This document shows, in pieces, positions 35,009-44,296 of a stretch of 64,000 bases of DNA. Each line of letters starts with the position of its first letter. Position 1 is the stretch's first letter. The stretch covers positions 372,001 through 436,000 of the forward strand of contig NZ_SNUJ01000001.1 in the NCBI RefSeq assembly GCF_012027395.1, read 5' to 3'. A program made the position numbers and the translations under genes. This DNA comes from Thermococcus sp. LS1. GTDB lineage: Archaea > Methanobacteriota_B > Thermococci > Thermococcales > Thermococcaceae. A model generated the notes under the pieces. It did no database searches. It was not told the origin of the DNA and saw only the letters and a program-made list of their open reading frames with translations.

Positions 35009-35491
35009 TCAGCCCTTTACCAGCTCATCGTACCTCTGCCTCAGAAGCTCATAGTGACCCCACTCAACGTCGGCCAGCTTGGCGTAGAGTTTCCTGAGCT
35101 CTTCATCACCAACCATCTCGGAGAGGGACTTGTAGGACTTGTAGGCTATCAGCTCGCTCTCCATCGCGGCCTTGAGTATCTCCTCGAGCTGGTCGGCCCT
35201 CTCGAACTTATCGAGAAGGGGCAGAACTTCAAACGGTGGAACCTCACTCCTCGGCTTTCTGCCGTACTTTACTCTGAACTGCTCCTCCAGATCTTTTGCG
35301 TGCCCTACAGAATCCTCGGCAAGCTTCTCAAAAGTCTTCACGAGCTCCTCACCGAGTCCGAGGTCTCTGGCTCTTTTGGCCAGCTCCCTGTAAAATTTTG
35401 CCTCCTCCTTCTCACCCTCTATCCAGTAAGCCAGGACCTCCTCGTAGTTCAATTTTTGAAGGGCCGCCACTATCTCGTCAACGTCGTACAT
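35009..35491 (-). CDS. Rubrerythrin/ferritin-like diiron protein
   Basis: A 160-residue all-helical protein with paired carboxylate and histidine motifs of the ferritin-like fold: EGEKEEAKFY, then DSVGHAKDLEE, then AAMESELIAYKSY and DVEWGHYELL. These give the E...ExxH pattern twice, as expected for a diiron site; no rubredoxin domain is present. Likely role is peroxide or iron handling. The start is uncertain: ATG at 35491, or TTG at 35497, with no clear ribosome binding site and a TATA-like TTTTTAG upstream, so it may be nearly leaderless. Confidence 0.75.
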   Translation of the reverse strand: MYDVDEIVAALQKLNYEEVLAYWIEGEKEEAKFYRELAKRARDLGLGEELVKTFEKLAEDSVGHAKDLEEQFRVKYGRKPRSEVPPFEVLPLLDKFERADQLEEILKAAMESELIAYKSYKSLSEMVGDEELRKLYAKLADVEWGHYELLRQRYDELVKG

Positions 35492-35538
35492 GGCCAATCA
35501 CAATAACACTACTCCCTATGGGACTAAAAACCTTGAGT

Positions 35539-35712
35539 TCACCTCACGAACCATATGAGAATGACCATAATAAGGTACGTCGCGACGCTGAGGACTATGT
35601 GAACCTTGATCCAGAAGTCCCTTCGTTCCGAGAGGAAGATGAAAGCCCCGCTGAGCATCGTCAGGCTCATGAGGGCAAAGGTAAGATAGCCGAGCGTGTG
35701 GTGGTCTATCAT
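35539..35712 (-). CDS. Small two-helix membrane protein coupled to the SagB-type oxidoreductase
   Basis: A 57-residue protein, easily missed. The start MIDHHTLGYLTF overlaps the upstream oxidoreductase stop as ATGA, so translation is coupled. Two hydrophobic helices (about residues 9-27 and 38-55) flank a charged SERRDFWIKVH loop. His4, His5 and His39 could bind a metal or haem, but that is only a possibility. Function unknown. Confidence 0.68.
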   Translation of the reverse strand: MIDHHTLGYLTFALMSLTMLSGAFIFLSERRDFWIKVHIVLSVATYLIMVILIWFVR

Positions 35713-36407
35713 CCTGGGACACCCACGGGGAAGATGTAGAGAGGAACGCCTTCGGTTCCGAGTATCTCAGCCACCTGATCCTCGTAGAAGGCCCCAACAG
35801 CGACGGTTCCAAGTCCAAGGGCGGTGGCCTGAAGGTATATGTTCTGTCCGATGTGTCCGGCCTCCATGTGGACGTACATTATTCCTCTGTCGCCGTAATA
35901 GGAGGTCGTTCTCTCGTAGAAGGCCACAAGGACTATGTCAACCGGAGCGTTTCCGACCCACTTCTGGTCGAGGGCGGCCTTCTGCAGTGCCCTCCTGTAG
36001 TCGCCCTCCTTTACCAGCGTCAGGCTGTGCTCAAAGGGGTCGTAGTGGTAGATACCCGGCTCAAGGCCCTCGACGTTTCCAACGACAATGTAGACCTCAA
36101 AGGGATAAGTGGCGCCGGCGCTCGGGGCGCTTCGTTTGTTCCCGTGCGTTATGCCCTGAGCCGCCCAGAGAAGCTGGGAGAGCTGCTCCAGGGTTAGGGG
36201 CTCGTTCCTGTAGGAGCGTATGCTCTTTCTCATCGCTATGGCCTCTTCAAGGCTCATCTCGCCTGTTAATCTGGGCTCCGGAAGTAGAACGACTTCGCCT
36301 GAGATGGTCTCACCTCCTCCACGCCCGAGATAGGGCTTTACGAGTATCAGAAGCGAAGAGACTATGACGAGCAGAATCACCATATACGAGACGTGTCGGT
36401 AGTCCAT
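35709..36407 (-). CDS. Membrane-anchored SagB-type nitroreductase-family oxidoreductase
   Basis: A 232-residue protein with one N-terminal membrane helix (residues 8-25) and an FMN-dependent nitroreductase fold. MRKSIRSYRNEPLTLEQLSQLLWAAQG is split here as the conserved RxSxRxY start and the QLLWAAQG helix; SAPSAGATYP and the closing ALGLGTVAVGAF match the SagB/ThcOx family. That family includes azoline dehydrogenases of RiPP pathways, but no cyclodehydratase gene is nearby. The 57-residue gene downstream overlaps it. Confidence 0.8.
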   Translation of the reverse strand: MDYRHVSYMVILLVIVSSLLILVKPYLGRGGGETISGEVVLLPEPRLTGEMSLEEAIAMRKSIRSYRNEPLTLEQLSQLLWAAQGITHGNKRSAPSAGATYPFEVYIVVGNVEGLEPGIYHYDPFEHSLTLVKEGDYRRALQKAALDQKWVGNAPVDIVLVAFYERTTSYYGDRGIMYVHMEAGHIGQNIYLQATALGLGTVAVGAFYEDQVAEILGTEGVPLYIFPVGVPG

Positions 36408-36445
36408 GTTATGAATTGGTCTTTAATCGTATTTTAGGTTTCCCA

Positions 36446-36931
36446 CTAGTCCTTCACCTCGAACCTGAGCATCTCGTCGGGCTTGAGAACCCCCACTCCA
36501 GCCTTCTTTCCGATAACCTCGACGACTAGGGTGTATTCCGGCTCGCTCAGATTAACTTTGAGTCCGTAGCGCTCGACGATTAGAGAGCCGAGGTCAATCT
36601 CAAGCTCCCTCGCCTTGAGTGCCTTGTTTCCCCTAACCTTCGCCCGAACGGCGAAGGTTCCATCGATTTTTTCTGCAAGTTTAAGGGCGGCTTCCTCTAT
36701 CTCCTCCCTTCGGGCGGGGACAAGAACTTCCAGCGGAATGACCCTCTGTATTGCCTGCGTTTCGAAGCGCTTAAGCCTTTCGAGGGCTTCCTCTCGGGAC
36801 AGGGGGGTCTCGGCCAGGAGAACACCCTTCCAGTCCGTTCCCTTGACCTTAACCTTCTCCAGCGCCCATTCCAGCTCGAGGATTGCATCCCCCTCACGGC
36901 CTTGAGGTGCCGTAACGAGCAGAACTGTCAT
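36446..36931 (-). CDS. THUMP domain protein (Tan1-like, tRNA modification)
   Basis: A 161-residue protein whose C-terminal part (about 60-160) reads as a THUMP RNA-binding domain: FAVRAKVRGNK, the ELEIDLGSLIVE helix and LSEPEYTLVVEVIGKKAGVGVL. Archaeal stand-alone THUMP proteins resemble yeast Tan1, which helps make N4-acetylcytidine in tRNA. GGTGAGC precedes the ATG. The gene is divergent from the AAA+ ATPase at 36993. Confidence 0.78.
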   Translation of the reverse strand: MTVLLVTAPQGREGDAILELEWALEKVKVKGTDWKGVLLAETPLSREEALERLKRFETQAIQRVIPLEVLVPARREEIEEAALKLAEKIDGTFAVRAKVRGNKALKARELEIDLGSLIVERYGLKVNLSEPEYTLVVEVIGKKAGVGVLKPDEMLRFEVKD

Positions 36932-36992
36932 TTTTGCTCACCAATGGACAAGCTTTTATATTTCACAACCCTAAACTATGCGGTGAGTTAAA

Positions 36993-38198
36993 ATGGAAAC
37001 CGGCGGCCTTAAGCTTTACCCCTACCAGTCATACGAGGTTTATGGCCTTTCTCGGAACCCCTTCGAGCAGCTCGCAAGTGAGGGAATAGCCGACGTCGAG
37101 GGCATTCACGTCTATCAGGAAATCGACATGCGCCTGCAGATGATACTCTCCGAGATCATAGGAAATAAAAGCTCCATAGCCCTCTCCATAGTCGGTCCCC
37201 TCGGAATGGGCAAAACCCAGAGGCTGAAAACCATAGCAAAGGCCATCGAAGAGAATAAAGGAAAAGCCATCTACGTCAAGGTTGATACCAATGACATCCT
37301 CAAGCTCACGCGCGACATATTCTACGCACTGAAGCCGCCAAAGAGCAGGACGAACATCTTCCTTGAGAACCTCTCAAGAAAGCTCGGCTTCATCGACCGC
37401 TTAGAGAAAATGCTCAGTTCACGTCAGGAGTACAAGAGCAGGGATATAGCCGAGCTTTTGACGGAGCAGATGGGCAAGTACCCCTACTGTGCCCTTCTCC
37501 TCGACGAGCTCGAGAACATGCAGACCGCGAGTGAGCAGGAAAAGATACAGTTCTTCGAGATGTTGAGACACTTCATAAGCAACATGCCCAAGGGTTGTAT
37601 AGTGGCCTTCGCCTGTGTGCCCGAGGCCTACGAAGAGTACAGCAAGATATTCCCCGCATTCTTCATGCGCCTGCATTATGAGTTCAAGCTGAGGCCGATG
37701 AGCCTCGACGAGGCTTACGAGCTCGTCAAGAAGAGGCTCAACATGGTCAGGATAAGGGACACCGACGACCCGCTTTATCCGTTCACGGAGGAGGCCATAA
37801 AGCTCATCCACGAGCTCGGAAAGGGCAACCCGAGACAGATTCTTCGCTTACTTCACTACGTTCTGAGCGAAGCTGCCAAGCACAAGTTCGATCCGATAGA
37901 CGACTACGTGGTCACGACTATCCTCGAGGAGCCCAAGAGCCTTGAGGAATACCTCACGAGGATCCCGAAGGACTACAAGGACCTCGTCGAGGCGATAGTC
38001 TTCGAGTTTAACGGCGGACCGATCAGCTACATACAGGTCGCGAAGCACGTCAAGAAGCCCGGAATACAGGTCTATGATCAGCTCAACGAGCTAATAAGGC
38101 TCGGCTTCCTCGTCGGTGATCCAAAGGGCAACTACAAGGTTCCAGACTACGTCAGAAAGTTCCTTGAGGAGGCTTCGAATAAGGAGGAGAAAGAATGA
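36993..38198 (+). CDS. AAA+ ATPase with C-terminal winged helix (Orc1/Cdc6-like fold), role unknown
   Basis: A 401-residue ATPase. The Walker A motif is GPLGMGKTQ (near residue 69), Walker B is LLLDELEN, and GNPRQILRLLHY is a sensor 2-like segment. The last 90 residues look like a winged helix with PISYIQVAKHVKKPGIQVYDQL. A TATA-like CTTTTATATT at 36954-36963 and GGTGAG precede the ATG. It overlaps the next gene by 4 bases. It is not the genome's obvious initiator; DNA or membrane-linked function is unassigned. Confidence 0.7.
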   Translation: METGGLKLYPYQSYEVYGLSRNPFEQLASEGIADVEGIHVYQEIDMRLQMILSEIIGNKSSIALSIVGPLGMGKTQRLKTIAKAIEENKGKAIYVKVDTNDILKLTRDIFYALKPPKSRTNIFLENLSRKLGFIDRLEKMLSSRQEYKSRDIAELLTEQMGKYPYCALLLDELENMQTASEQEKIQFFEMLRHFISNMPKGCIVAFACVPEAYEEYSKIFPAFFMRLHYEFKLRPMSLDEAYELVKKRLNMVRIRDTDDPLYPFTEEAIKLIHELGKGNPRQILRLLHYVLSEAAKHKFDPIDDYVVTTILEEPKSLEEYLTRIPKDYKDLVEAIVFEFNGGPISYIQVAKHVKKPGIQVYDQLNELIRLGFLVGDPKGNYKVPDYVRKFLEEASNKEEKE

Positions 38199-38722
38199 AC
38201 TACGAGGAGCACGTGCTGGCCGGGATAATAACCTATCCCCTGGCCATCGCGGTGGCTTCCCTCCTCAAAAACTTCGGTTTTCCGATTGAGCTCAGCACAA
38301 TAGCAATGGTGCTCGGCTACGCCCTCTACGTTTTGGGAAGCGACCTGCCGGACATGGATCATCCCAACGCCCTCATCCACCGCGGAACGAAGCCGCTGGT
38401 CTCAGTTGCAGTCGGCAGCATCGTCTACCTCAGGAGCGTGGACATGGTAAACATCGGGACTGAGTGGGAGAACATCACCCTCGCATGGGTTCTTGGGGCC
38501 ATAGCAGGAGTCATATCATGGTATGGCTTCACGGCCATAATGCCAAAGCACAGAGGCATAATTCACTCCCTGCTCTTTGCCTTCGTTTACGGTCTGCTCG
38601 CATTCGCCCTTGGGAACTTTGGTATTGGACTGCCATCTGGAGAATCCGTCTTCCTCGGCTTCGCGGCCTTCAGCGGCTACACGCTCCACTTGATACTCGA
38701 CAGGGACGTCTCGCTGGTGTGA
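38195..38722 (+). CDS. Membrane-bound metal-dependent hydrolase (YdjM/DUF457 family)
   Basis: A 175-residue membrane protein with the family motifs: an early His in EEHVLAGI, GSDLPDMDHPNALIHRG, HRGIIHSLLFAF and HLILDRD near the end. These His/Asp clusters bind metal in a membrane-embedded hydrolase fold. It overlaps the AAA+ gene, suggesting a shared function, but substrate is unknown. Confidence 0.8.
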   Translation: MNYEEHVLAGIITYPLAIAVASLLKNFGFPIELSTIAMVLGYALYVLGSDLPDMDHPNALIHRGTKPLVSVAVGSIVYLRSVDMVNIGTEWENITLAWVLGAIAGVISWYGFTAIMPKHRGIIHSLLFAFVYGLLAFALGNFGIGLPSGESVFLGFAAFSGYTLHLILDRDVSLV

Positions 38723-38767
38723 GGGAAAGGTTTATCGTTCCAAGGGGCAACACCCATCGGTGGTGCT

Positions 38768-39610
38768 ATGGATCCGGGAGTTTTCTTTTTCTTCTTGATC
38801 ATATTCATTATCTTGGCGATCATCCTCTGGGGCCATCGCCAGCGGGAGACTGCTAAGCAGAAAGCCGAAAGGTTCAGGGAAGGGTTAAGGATCGAGGGAA
38901 ACGAGCTGGTTCTCCCGAGGAGAATGAGGCTCGTTAAGGGGAGACTCACCCTTAAGGGGTACTGGTCGAGCTCCGGGAGGAGCCGACATTACCATATCGA
39001 CAGGAAGTTCACTCAGAGTGAGGAGTTAGAAACAGACAGAATAGAACTGAAGCCAGAGAGGTTCTCCCTGATCATGAATAAGAGCGAGGAGACCCTAATA
39101 GATGTTCCAGCGTACCTCCTCATGGAGCCAGAGCTCGAGAACATCCTGCTGATACCCATAATTCCGTCCTACAGGTTCGAGATCGACAAGCAATCGCTGG
39201 AGGCCTCAAAGGAGATGGAGTTCGCCCATGCAAGGATTGACCTAACCGAATGGGGCTTTTCCGGAAGGCTCTACGCCACCGTTCAGAAGTGCAGGGGAGC
39301 GAGGGTGGAGCTGAAGAGGAAAGGCCCTAAGGTCACTGAGAAGCTTGCTGAAACGAGGGAAAGCGCTGAATTCAGCAGGGAATTCATGAGGGAGAAGCTC
39401 ATGATAATTTCCAACAAGAACGTCGTCGATCCGAGGGAGTTCAAGAAGGTCCTTGGAAAGAGCATCTTCCTAGAAGGACACGGTGAGTACATCATAGAGC
39501 TCACCCTTGACGTTCCCCTTGGGAGCGACATCCACGACAGGGCAACTTTGATGGCTGAACCAGGAGAGGAAATACCAGAGGGCGAAACAAGGGTCGAGAT
39601 CGTGATTTGA
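38768..39610 (+). CDS. Membrane-anchored protein of unknown function
   Basis: A 280-residue protein with one N-terminal transmembrane helix (residues 3-22) followed by a large charged, beta-rich soluble part. No catalytic motif is recognisable. A TATA-like GGTTTATCG at 38728-38736 and GGTGGTG just before the ATG support expression from its own promoter. It lies between the YdjM-like gene and thioredoxin reductase. Confidence 0.6.
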   Translation: MDPGVFFFFLIIFIILAIILWGHRQRETAKQKAERFREGLRIEGNELVLPRRMRLVKGRLTLKGYWSSSGRSRHYHIDRKFTQSEELETDRIELKPERFSLIMNKSEETLIDVPAYLLMEPELENILLIPIIPSYRFEIDKQSLEASKEMEFAHARIDLTEWGFSGRLYATVQKCRGARVELKRKGPKVTEKLAETRESAEFSREFMREKLMIISNKNVVDPREFKKVLGKSIFLEGHGEYIIELTLDVPLGSDIHDRATLMAEPGEEIPEGETRVEIVI

Positions 39611-39675
39611 ATACACATCCCTGGGCAATAATGCTTTTAAATAGCCCACGTTAGAAAAGCCTGGAGGTGGGAGAG

Positions 39676-40668
39676 ATGTTTAGTCTGGGAGGATTTTCAC
39701 GCGGAGGCGAGTACGAGAAGAAGGCCTGGGACGTGCTCATCATAGGCGCCGGACCGGCTGGCTTCACCGCAGCGATATACGCGGCACGCTTCGGACTGAA
39801 GACCCTGATAATCAGCAAAGACCTCGGCGGAAACATGGCACTGACGGACCTCATAGAGAACTACCCCGGCTTCCCGGAGGGCATCAGCGGCTCGGAGCTG
39901 ACCACCCGGATGCACGAGCACGTCAAAAAGCTTGGCGTTGACATAGTCTTTGACGAGGTCGAGAGGATCGACCCGACCGAGTGCGCCTATTACGAGGGCC
40001 CGTGCAAGTTCGTCGTCAGGACGAAGAACGGCAAGGAGTACAAGGGCAAGACCATAATCATAGCCGTCGGTGCCGCCCCAAGGAAGCTCAACGTTCCAGG
40101 CGAGGCCGAGTTCACCGGCAGGGGAGTCAGCTACTGCGCCACCTGCGACGGCCCGCTCTTCAAGGGCAAGAAAGTCATAGTTGTCGGCGGCGGAAACACC
40201 GCCCTGCAGGAGGCCCTCTACCTCAAGAGCATAGGAGTCGACGTCACCCTCGTCCACAGGCGCGACAAGTTCAGGGCCGACAAGATACTCCAGGACAGGT
40301 TCAAGGCCAGCGGAATTCCGACGATACTCAACACCGTCGTCACCGAGATCAAGGGAACCAGCAAGGTCGAGGCGGTGAAGCTCAAGAACGTTAAGACCGG
40401 CGAGGAGACGGAGATGGCCGTTGACGGCGTCTTCATCTTCATAGGATACGAGCCGAAGACGGACTTCGTCAAGCACCTCGGCATAACCGACGAGTACGGC
40501 TACATCCCAGTTGATATGCACATGCGCACCAAGGTCAAGGGCATCTTCGCGGCCGGCGATATAACCAACGTCTTCAAGCAGATAGCCGTTGCAGTCGGTC
40601 AGGGTGCCATCGCTGCCAACTCAGCGAAGGAGCTCCTCGAGGAGTGGAACGGGAAGGCAGCGGAGTGA
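39676..40668 (+). CDS. trxB: Thioredoxin reductase (FAD-dependent)
   Basis: A 330-residue flavoprotein. GAGPAGFTAAIYAAR binds FAD, SYCATCDGP carries the redox-active CxxC, GGGNTALQEA binds the pyridine nucleotide and GIFAAGDITN closes the FAD site. It would reduce glutaredoxin-like protein disulfide oxidoreductase. The ATG at 39676 follows GGAGGTGGG; a GTG at 39667 lies within that site. TATA-like TTTTAAATA at 39633-39641 marks a promoter. In P. furiosus a thioredoxin reductase gene lies beside mbh, so the proximity here is noteworthy. Confidence 0.93.
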   Translation: MFSLGGFSRGGEYEKKAWDVLIIGAGPAGFTAAIYAARFGLKTLIISKDLGGNMALTDLIENYPGFPEGISGSELTTRMHEHVKKLGVDIVFDEVERIDPTECAYYEGPCKFVVRTKNGKEYKGKTIIIAVGAAPRKLNVPGEAEFTGRGVSYCATCDGPLFKGKKVIVVGGGNTALQEALYLKSIGVDVTLVHRRDKFRADKILQDRFKASGIPTILNTVVTEIKGTSKVEAVKLKNVKTGEETEMAVDGVFIFIGYEPKTDFVKHLGITDEYGYIPVDMHMRTKVKGIFAAGDITNVFKQIAVAVGQGAIAANSAKELLEEWNGKAAE

Positions 40669-40687
40669 GCTTCAGAGTCATCTCTTT

Positions 40688-40993
40688 TCATTTCTCGCTT
40701 TCAGCCGTCTCTGACACATCATCATAAGGAAGGGCCGAACGGCTTTCATCTTCTTCGTCAAAGAGAAAACCCCGGTCAAAGAGCGATATTAAGACAAAAA
40801 CCCACAAAGCCATGAACGGGATTACCTTAACTGCCATGTCAAGGGCGGCTATTAAATCCCGCTCACCCATAAGAACCTCCATGGCAGCAATCACCATTAT
40901 CGAGGCGATGGAACTAGCCAGAAGGGCTTTACCAAAATCCCCTCTCTTTCGCTCCTTCCGTTTGATGCTCCAGTAAAACTTCACCACCATCAT
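40688..40993 (-). CDS. Small membrane protein, function unknown
   Basis: A 101-residue protein with two predicted membrane helices (about 25-43 and 53-72), a basic N-terminus and an acidic C-terminus. The start at 40993 is preferred over a longer frame reaching 41161, which would run through the promoter of the convergently placed upstream region. A TATA-like AATAAAC lies about 25 bases upstream, suggesting a short or absent leader. Confidence 0.55.
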   Translation of the reverse strand: MMVVKFYWSIKRKERKRGDFGKALLASSIASIMVIAAMEVLMGERDLIAALDMAVKVIPFMALWVFVLISLFDRGFLFDEEDESRSALPYDDVSETAESEK

Positions 40994-41162
40994 ACCGAAA
41001 ATCGAAACTCTTCTAAGTTTATTAACTTTGCGTCCCCACGGGCGGTGGTCTTTTATGAGCTCACGCTTTTTGGCGTTCTCCCGAAGATTTTTCGACCAAA
41101 AGTGTTCATTGATGAACATAGGATTATATAGGAGAAGTTCCTTCTTCCATCGGTGATGCACG

Positions 41163-42500
41163 ATGGTGGTTAGGCCAAACGTTAAGGAGCTTCCCGGGCC
41201 GAAGGCTCAGGAGATAATAAAGAAGAACTTCGAGGCTCTGGCGGTTACCACCCAGGACCCCGATACCCTCCCTATAGTCATCGACCACGGTGATGGCATA
41301 CTCGTCTACGACGTCGACGGAAACGTCTTCTACGACTTCGGAAGCGGTGTCGGTGTTCTCAACGTCGGCCACGCCCACCCGAGGGTTGTTGAGGCCGTTA
41401 AGAGGCAGGCCGAGAAGTTCACTCACTTCGCACTGAACGACTTCTTCTACGAGAACGCCATAATACTAGCCAACAAGCTTGCCGAGCTCGCCCCGGGCGA
41501 CTTCCCGAAGAAGGTCGTCTACCAGAACAGCGGTGCCGAGGCCAACGAGGCCATGATGAAGCTCGTCAAGTACGGCACCGGCAGGAAGAGGTTCATAGCC
41601 TTCTACCACGCCTTCCACGGCAGGACCCAGGCCGTTCTCAGCCTCACCGCAAGCAAATGGGTCCAGCAGGAGCGCTTCTTCCCGACCATGCCGGGCGTTG
41701 AGCACGTACCCTATCCGAACCCCTACAGGAACCCCTGGCACATTGATGGCTACGCCGAGCCGGACGAGCTTGTTAACAGGGTCATTGAGTTCATCGAGGA
41801 GTACGTCTTCCGCCATGTTCCGCCCGAAGAGGTTGGCGCCATAGTCTTCGAGCCGATTCAGGGTGAGGGTGGCTACGTCGTTCCACCGAAGAACTTCTTC
41901 AAGGAGCTCAAGAAGCTCGCCGACAACTACGGAATCCTCCTCGCGGACGACGAGGTCCAGATGGGTGTTGGCAGGACGGGCAAGTTCTGGGCCATTGAGC
42001 ACTTTGGCATTGCCCCGGACACCATCCAGTTCGGTAAGGCCATAGGCGGCGGCATTCCGCTCGCCGGTGTCGTCCACAGGGCCGACATAGCGTTCGACAA
42101 GCCTGGCAGGCATGCCTCGACCTTCGGCGGCAACCCCGTCGCCATAGCGGCTGGAATAGAGGTCGTGGAGATCGTCAAGGAGCTCTTGCCGCACGTCCAG
42201 GATGTCGGTGACTACCTCCACAAGCGCCTCAAGGAACTTGAGGAGAAGTACGATGTCATCGGAGATGCCAGAGGTCTCGGTCTCGCCCAGGCCGTCGAGA
42301 TTGTCAAGAGCAAGGACACCAAGGAGAAGCACCCAGAGCTCAGGAACGAAATCGTCAAGGAAGCCGTCAAGCGCGGCCTTATACTCCTCGGCTGCGGCGA
42401 CAACAGCATAAGGTTCATCCCACCGCTGACCATCAGCAAGGAAGAGATCGACGTGGCTATGGAAATATTCGAGGAGAGCCTCAAGGCCGCTCTCCAGTGA
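41163..42500 (+). CDS. Class III PLP-dependent aminotransferase (ornithine aminotransferase-like)
   Basis: A 445-residue enzyme of the acetylornithine/GABA aminotransferase fold. [13 protein letters not shown] is the phosphate-binding region, [13 protein letters not shown] and [12 protein letters not shown] follow, and [14 protein letters not shown] contains the PLP lysine. Thermococcales carry several paralogues with ornithine aminotransferase or amino acid racemase activity. A related T. kodakarensis enzyme, TK2101 as I recall, is an ornithine aminotransferase, so that is the first guess. The exact substrate cannot be read from sequence. The ribosome binding site GGTGATG is weak. Confidence 0.85.
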   Translation: MVVRPNVKELPGPKAQEIIKKNFEALAVTTQDPDTLPIVIDHGDGILVYDVDGNVFYDFGSGVGVLNVGHAHPRVVEAVKRQAEKFTHFALNDFFYENAIILANKLAELAPGDFPKKVVYQNSGAEANEAMMKLVKYGTGRKRFIAFYHAFHGRTQAVLSLTASKWVQQERFFPTMPGVEHVPYPNPYRNPWHIDGYAEPDELVNRVIEFIEEYVFRHVPPEEVGAIVFEPIQGEGGYVVPPKNFFKELKKLADNYGILLADDEVQMGVGRTGKFWAIEHFGIAPDTIQFGKAIGGGIPLAGVVHRADIAFDKPGRHASTFGGNPVAIAAGIEVVEIVKELLPHVQDVGDYLHKRLKELEEKYDVIGDARGLGLAQAVEIVKSKDTKEKHPELRNEIVKEAVKRGLILLGCGDNSIRFIPPLTISKEEIDVAMEIFEESLKAALQ

Positions 42501-42574
42501 TCCATTTTTTCTTCTCGCTTTTTCCTGGGCCAAGTTTTTTAAAGTTGAAACTTGAAATTCTTCAGGTGGTGAAC

Positions 42575-43174
42575 ATGGGAGACCTAACTGAAATGCTAAA
42601 ACCCTACGTGCCCTATGTACTTGGAGGGGCGATCATAGTCTACCTCGCCTACCTCTGGGCCAACAGAGAGAAGTTCAGGAGCGCCAATGTTATGGCAATA
42701 TCTGCAATGATGGCGGCCGTAGTGGGTGTCACCACTGCATTCGTCACGATAACCATTCCAGCGACCGGCGGCTACCTCAACTTCGGCGACACGATGGTGA
42801 TGTTCACAGCTATGGTCTTCGGCCCCGTTGTTGGTGTCTTTGCAGGTGGTGTCGGCTCTGCCCTCGGCGATGTTATAGCAGGATACCCCGGATGGGCGCC
42901 AATAACGCTCGTCGTCAAGGGACTGGAAGGCCTCGCCGTTGGTTATCTGGCAAGGAGAAGCGACAATGTCTCGACGCTCATCATAGCCGGCATAGTCGGT
43001 GGAATAATAATGGTAACCGGCTACTTCCTGTTCGAGGCGTACATGTTTGGAATTCCGGCGGCGGCCCAGGAAGTCCCACCCAACATCGTCCAGGCAGTCA
43101 CCGGTGTTTTAGTCGGCACCGGACTAGCGCAGGCAATAAAGAAGAGGTATCCCGAGGTCGAAGACCTCATCTAA
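42575..43174 (+). CDS. ECF transporter S component-like membrane protein
   Basis: A 199-residue membrane protein with about six helices after an N-terminal anchor. The stretch GYLNFGDTMVMFTAMVFGPVVG and GVGSALGDVIAGYPGWAP are typical of substrate-binding S components of ECF vitamin importers. AGGTGGTG precedes the ATG at 42575; a longer in-frame reading starts in the previous gene's tail. No ECF ATPase or T component is adjacent, so it would share a common energising module. Substrate unknown. Confidence 0.8.
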   Translation: MGDLTEMLKPYVPYVLGGAIIVYLAYLWANREKFRSANVMAISAMMAAVVGVTTAFVTITIPATGGYLNFGDTMVMFTAMVFGPVVGVFAGGVGSALGDVIAGYPGWAPITLVVKGLEGLAVGYLARRSDNVSTLIIAGIVGGIIMVTGYFLFEAYMFGIPAAAQEVPPNIVQAVTGVLVGTGLAQAIKKRYPEVEDLI

Positions 43175-43455
43175 ACGTTCAGCTTCTTTATTTCTTCCCA
43201 CATTTCATTTTCTTCGAGGAGAGGCTCGACCGAAATCCTTCTGGAGGCGCGCTTTATCTGGCCGAGGTACTTGGAGTCAGCGACCACCGCATCGTAGCCG
43301 AGCTCATCAATCTTGTATATCTTAAGCTTGCACTCCCTGAGCACCTGGATGGTGTGCTCCAGGAAGCCTGGACCAACGAGGAGGATGTCCGGCTCAAGAC
43401 CCTCCGCCCTGAGTTCCTGAATGGCCCGATCAAGGATGTCCTTAATTTCCTGCAT
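43171..43455 (-). CDS. Candidate A-domain (family 4) encapsulin / DUF1884-like protein
   Basis: A 94-residue protein. The core [36 protein letters not shown] and a closing ISVEPLL have the look of the A-domain of HK97-type shell proteins, described in hyperthermophilic archaea as truncated family 4 encapsulins. Its start overlaps the end of deoC by 14 bases, and the ribosome binding site GGAGGGGG lies inside the last deoC codons. Family 4 encapsulins have been reported beside DeoC genes, which supports the call. It is 4 bases convergent with the ECF gene. Confidence 0.6.
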   Translation of the reverse strand: MQEIKDILDRAIQELRAEGLEPDILLVGPGFLEHTIQVLRECKLKIYKIDELGYDAVVADSKYLGQIKRASRRISVEPLLEENEMWEEIKKLNV

Positions 43456-44119
43456 CCATTGCCCCCTCCATAATTTTCACACCACTAGAGGTCCCTATCC
43501 TCGTCGCGCCAGCCTCTATCATAGCCATTGCCTGCTCGTAGGTTCTGATTCCTCCAGATGCTTTGACACCCATATCGGGGCCAACGACCTTTCTCATCAG
43601 CTTGACGTCCTCGACTGTTGCGCCGCCGGTTCCGAAGCCGGTCGAGGTCTTCACAAAGTCCGCTCCGGCCTCCTTGGCCAGCTCGCAGGCTTTGACTTTC
43701 TCTTCCTCAGTTAGATAGCAGGTCTCGATAATGACCTTGACTATTGCCCCCTTCTCATGGGCGACCTTGACGACCTCTTCTATGTCTCGCTTAACGTACT
43801 CATAATCGCCATCCTTCAGCGCGCCGATGTTTATCACCATATCCAGCTCATCGGCGCCGTCTTCAAGTGCTTTCTTCGCCTCGAAGACCTTGACTTCTGT
43901 GGGAGTTGCACCGAGTGGAAATCCTATGACGGTGGCCACTTTTACGTTCGAACCTTTGAGCTGCTCCTTGGCGAGTTTAACGCGGTAGGGATTGACGCAG
44001 ACGGCGTAGAAGTTGTAGCGCTTGGCCTCATCGCAGAGCTTAACTATATCATCGGCAGTAGCGTAAGGTTTGAGATTCGTATGGTCAATATATCTGGCGA
44101 TATCAATTTGATCGCTCAT
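43442..44119 (-). CDS. deoC: Deoxyribose-phosphate aldolase
   Basis: A 225-residue class I aldolase that splits 2-deoxyribose 5-phosphate into glyceraldehyde 3-phosphate and acetaldehyde. The pattern [42 protein letters not shown] and the Schiff-base region FVKTSTGFG with GVKASGGIR are diagnostic. The ATG at 44119 follows GGTGATGGG; GTG and ATG codons slightly upstream lie in that site. It is translationally coupled to the small encapsulin-like gene, which is the unusual aspect. Confidence 0.94.
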   Translation of the reverse strand: MSDQIDIARYIDHTNLKPYATADDIVKLCDEAKRYNFYAVCVNPYRVKLAKEQLKGSNVKVATVIGFPLGATPTEVKVFEAKKALEDGADELDMVINIGALKDGDYEYVKRDIEEVVKVAHEKGAIVKVIIETCYLTEEEKVKACELAKEAGADFVKTSTGFGTGGATVEDVKLMRKVVGPDMGVKASGGIRTYEQAMAMIEAGATRIGTSSGVKIMEGAMDAGN

Positions 44120-44296
44120 ACCCATCACCGGTTACTACTCCATCTAAAGGCATTTAGAATTTTTCTCCTCAAAAATGGGGACTCAATCGGAAAATCTGCA
44201 GGTCCCTTTTTTGGATTTTTGACAATTTTTGGACTTTTTTTTAAAGGGCAGGGAAAGCACCACGGTTCTGGCAAAGGCGCAAGAAAGGAAGCCCCC

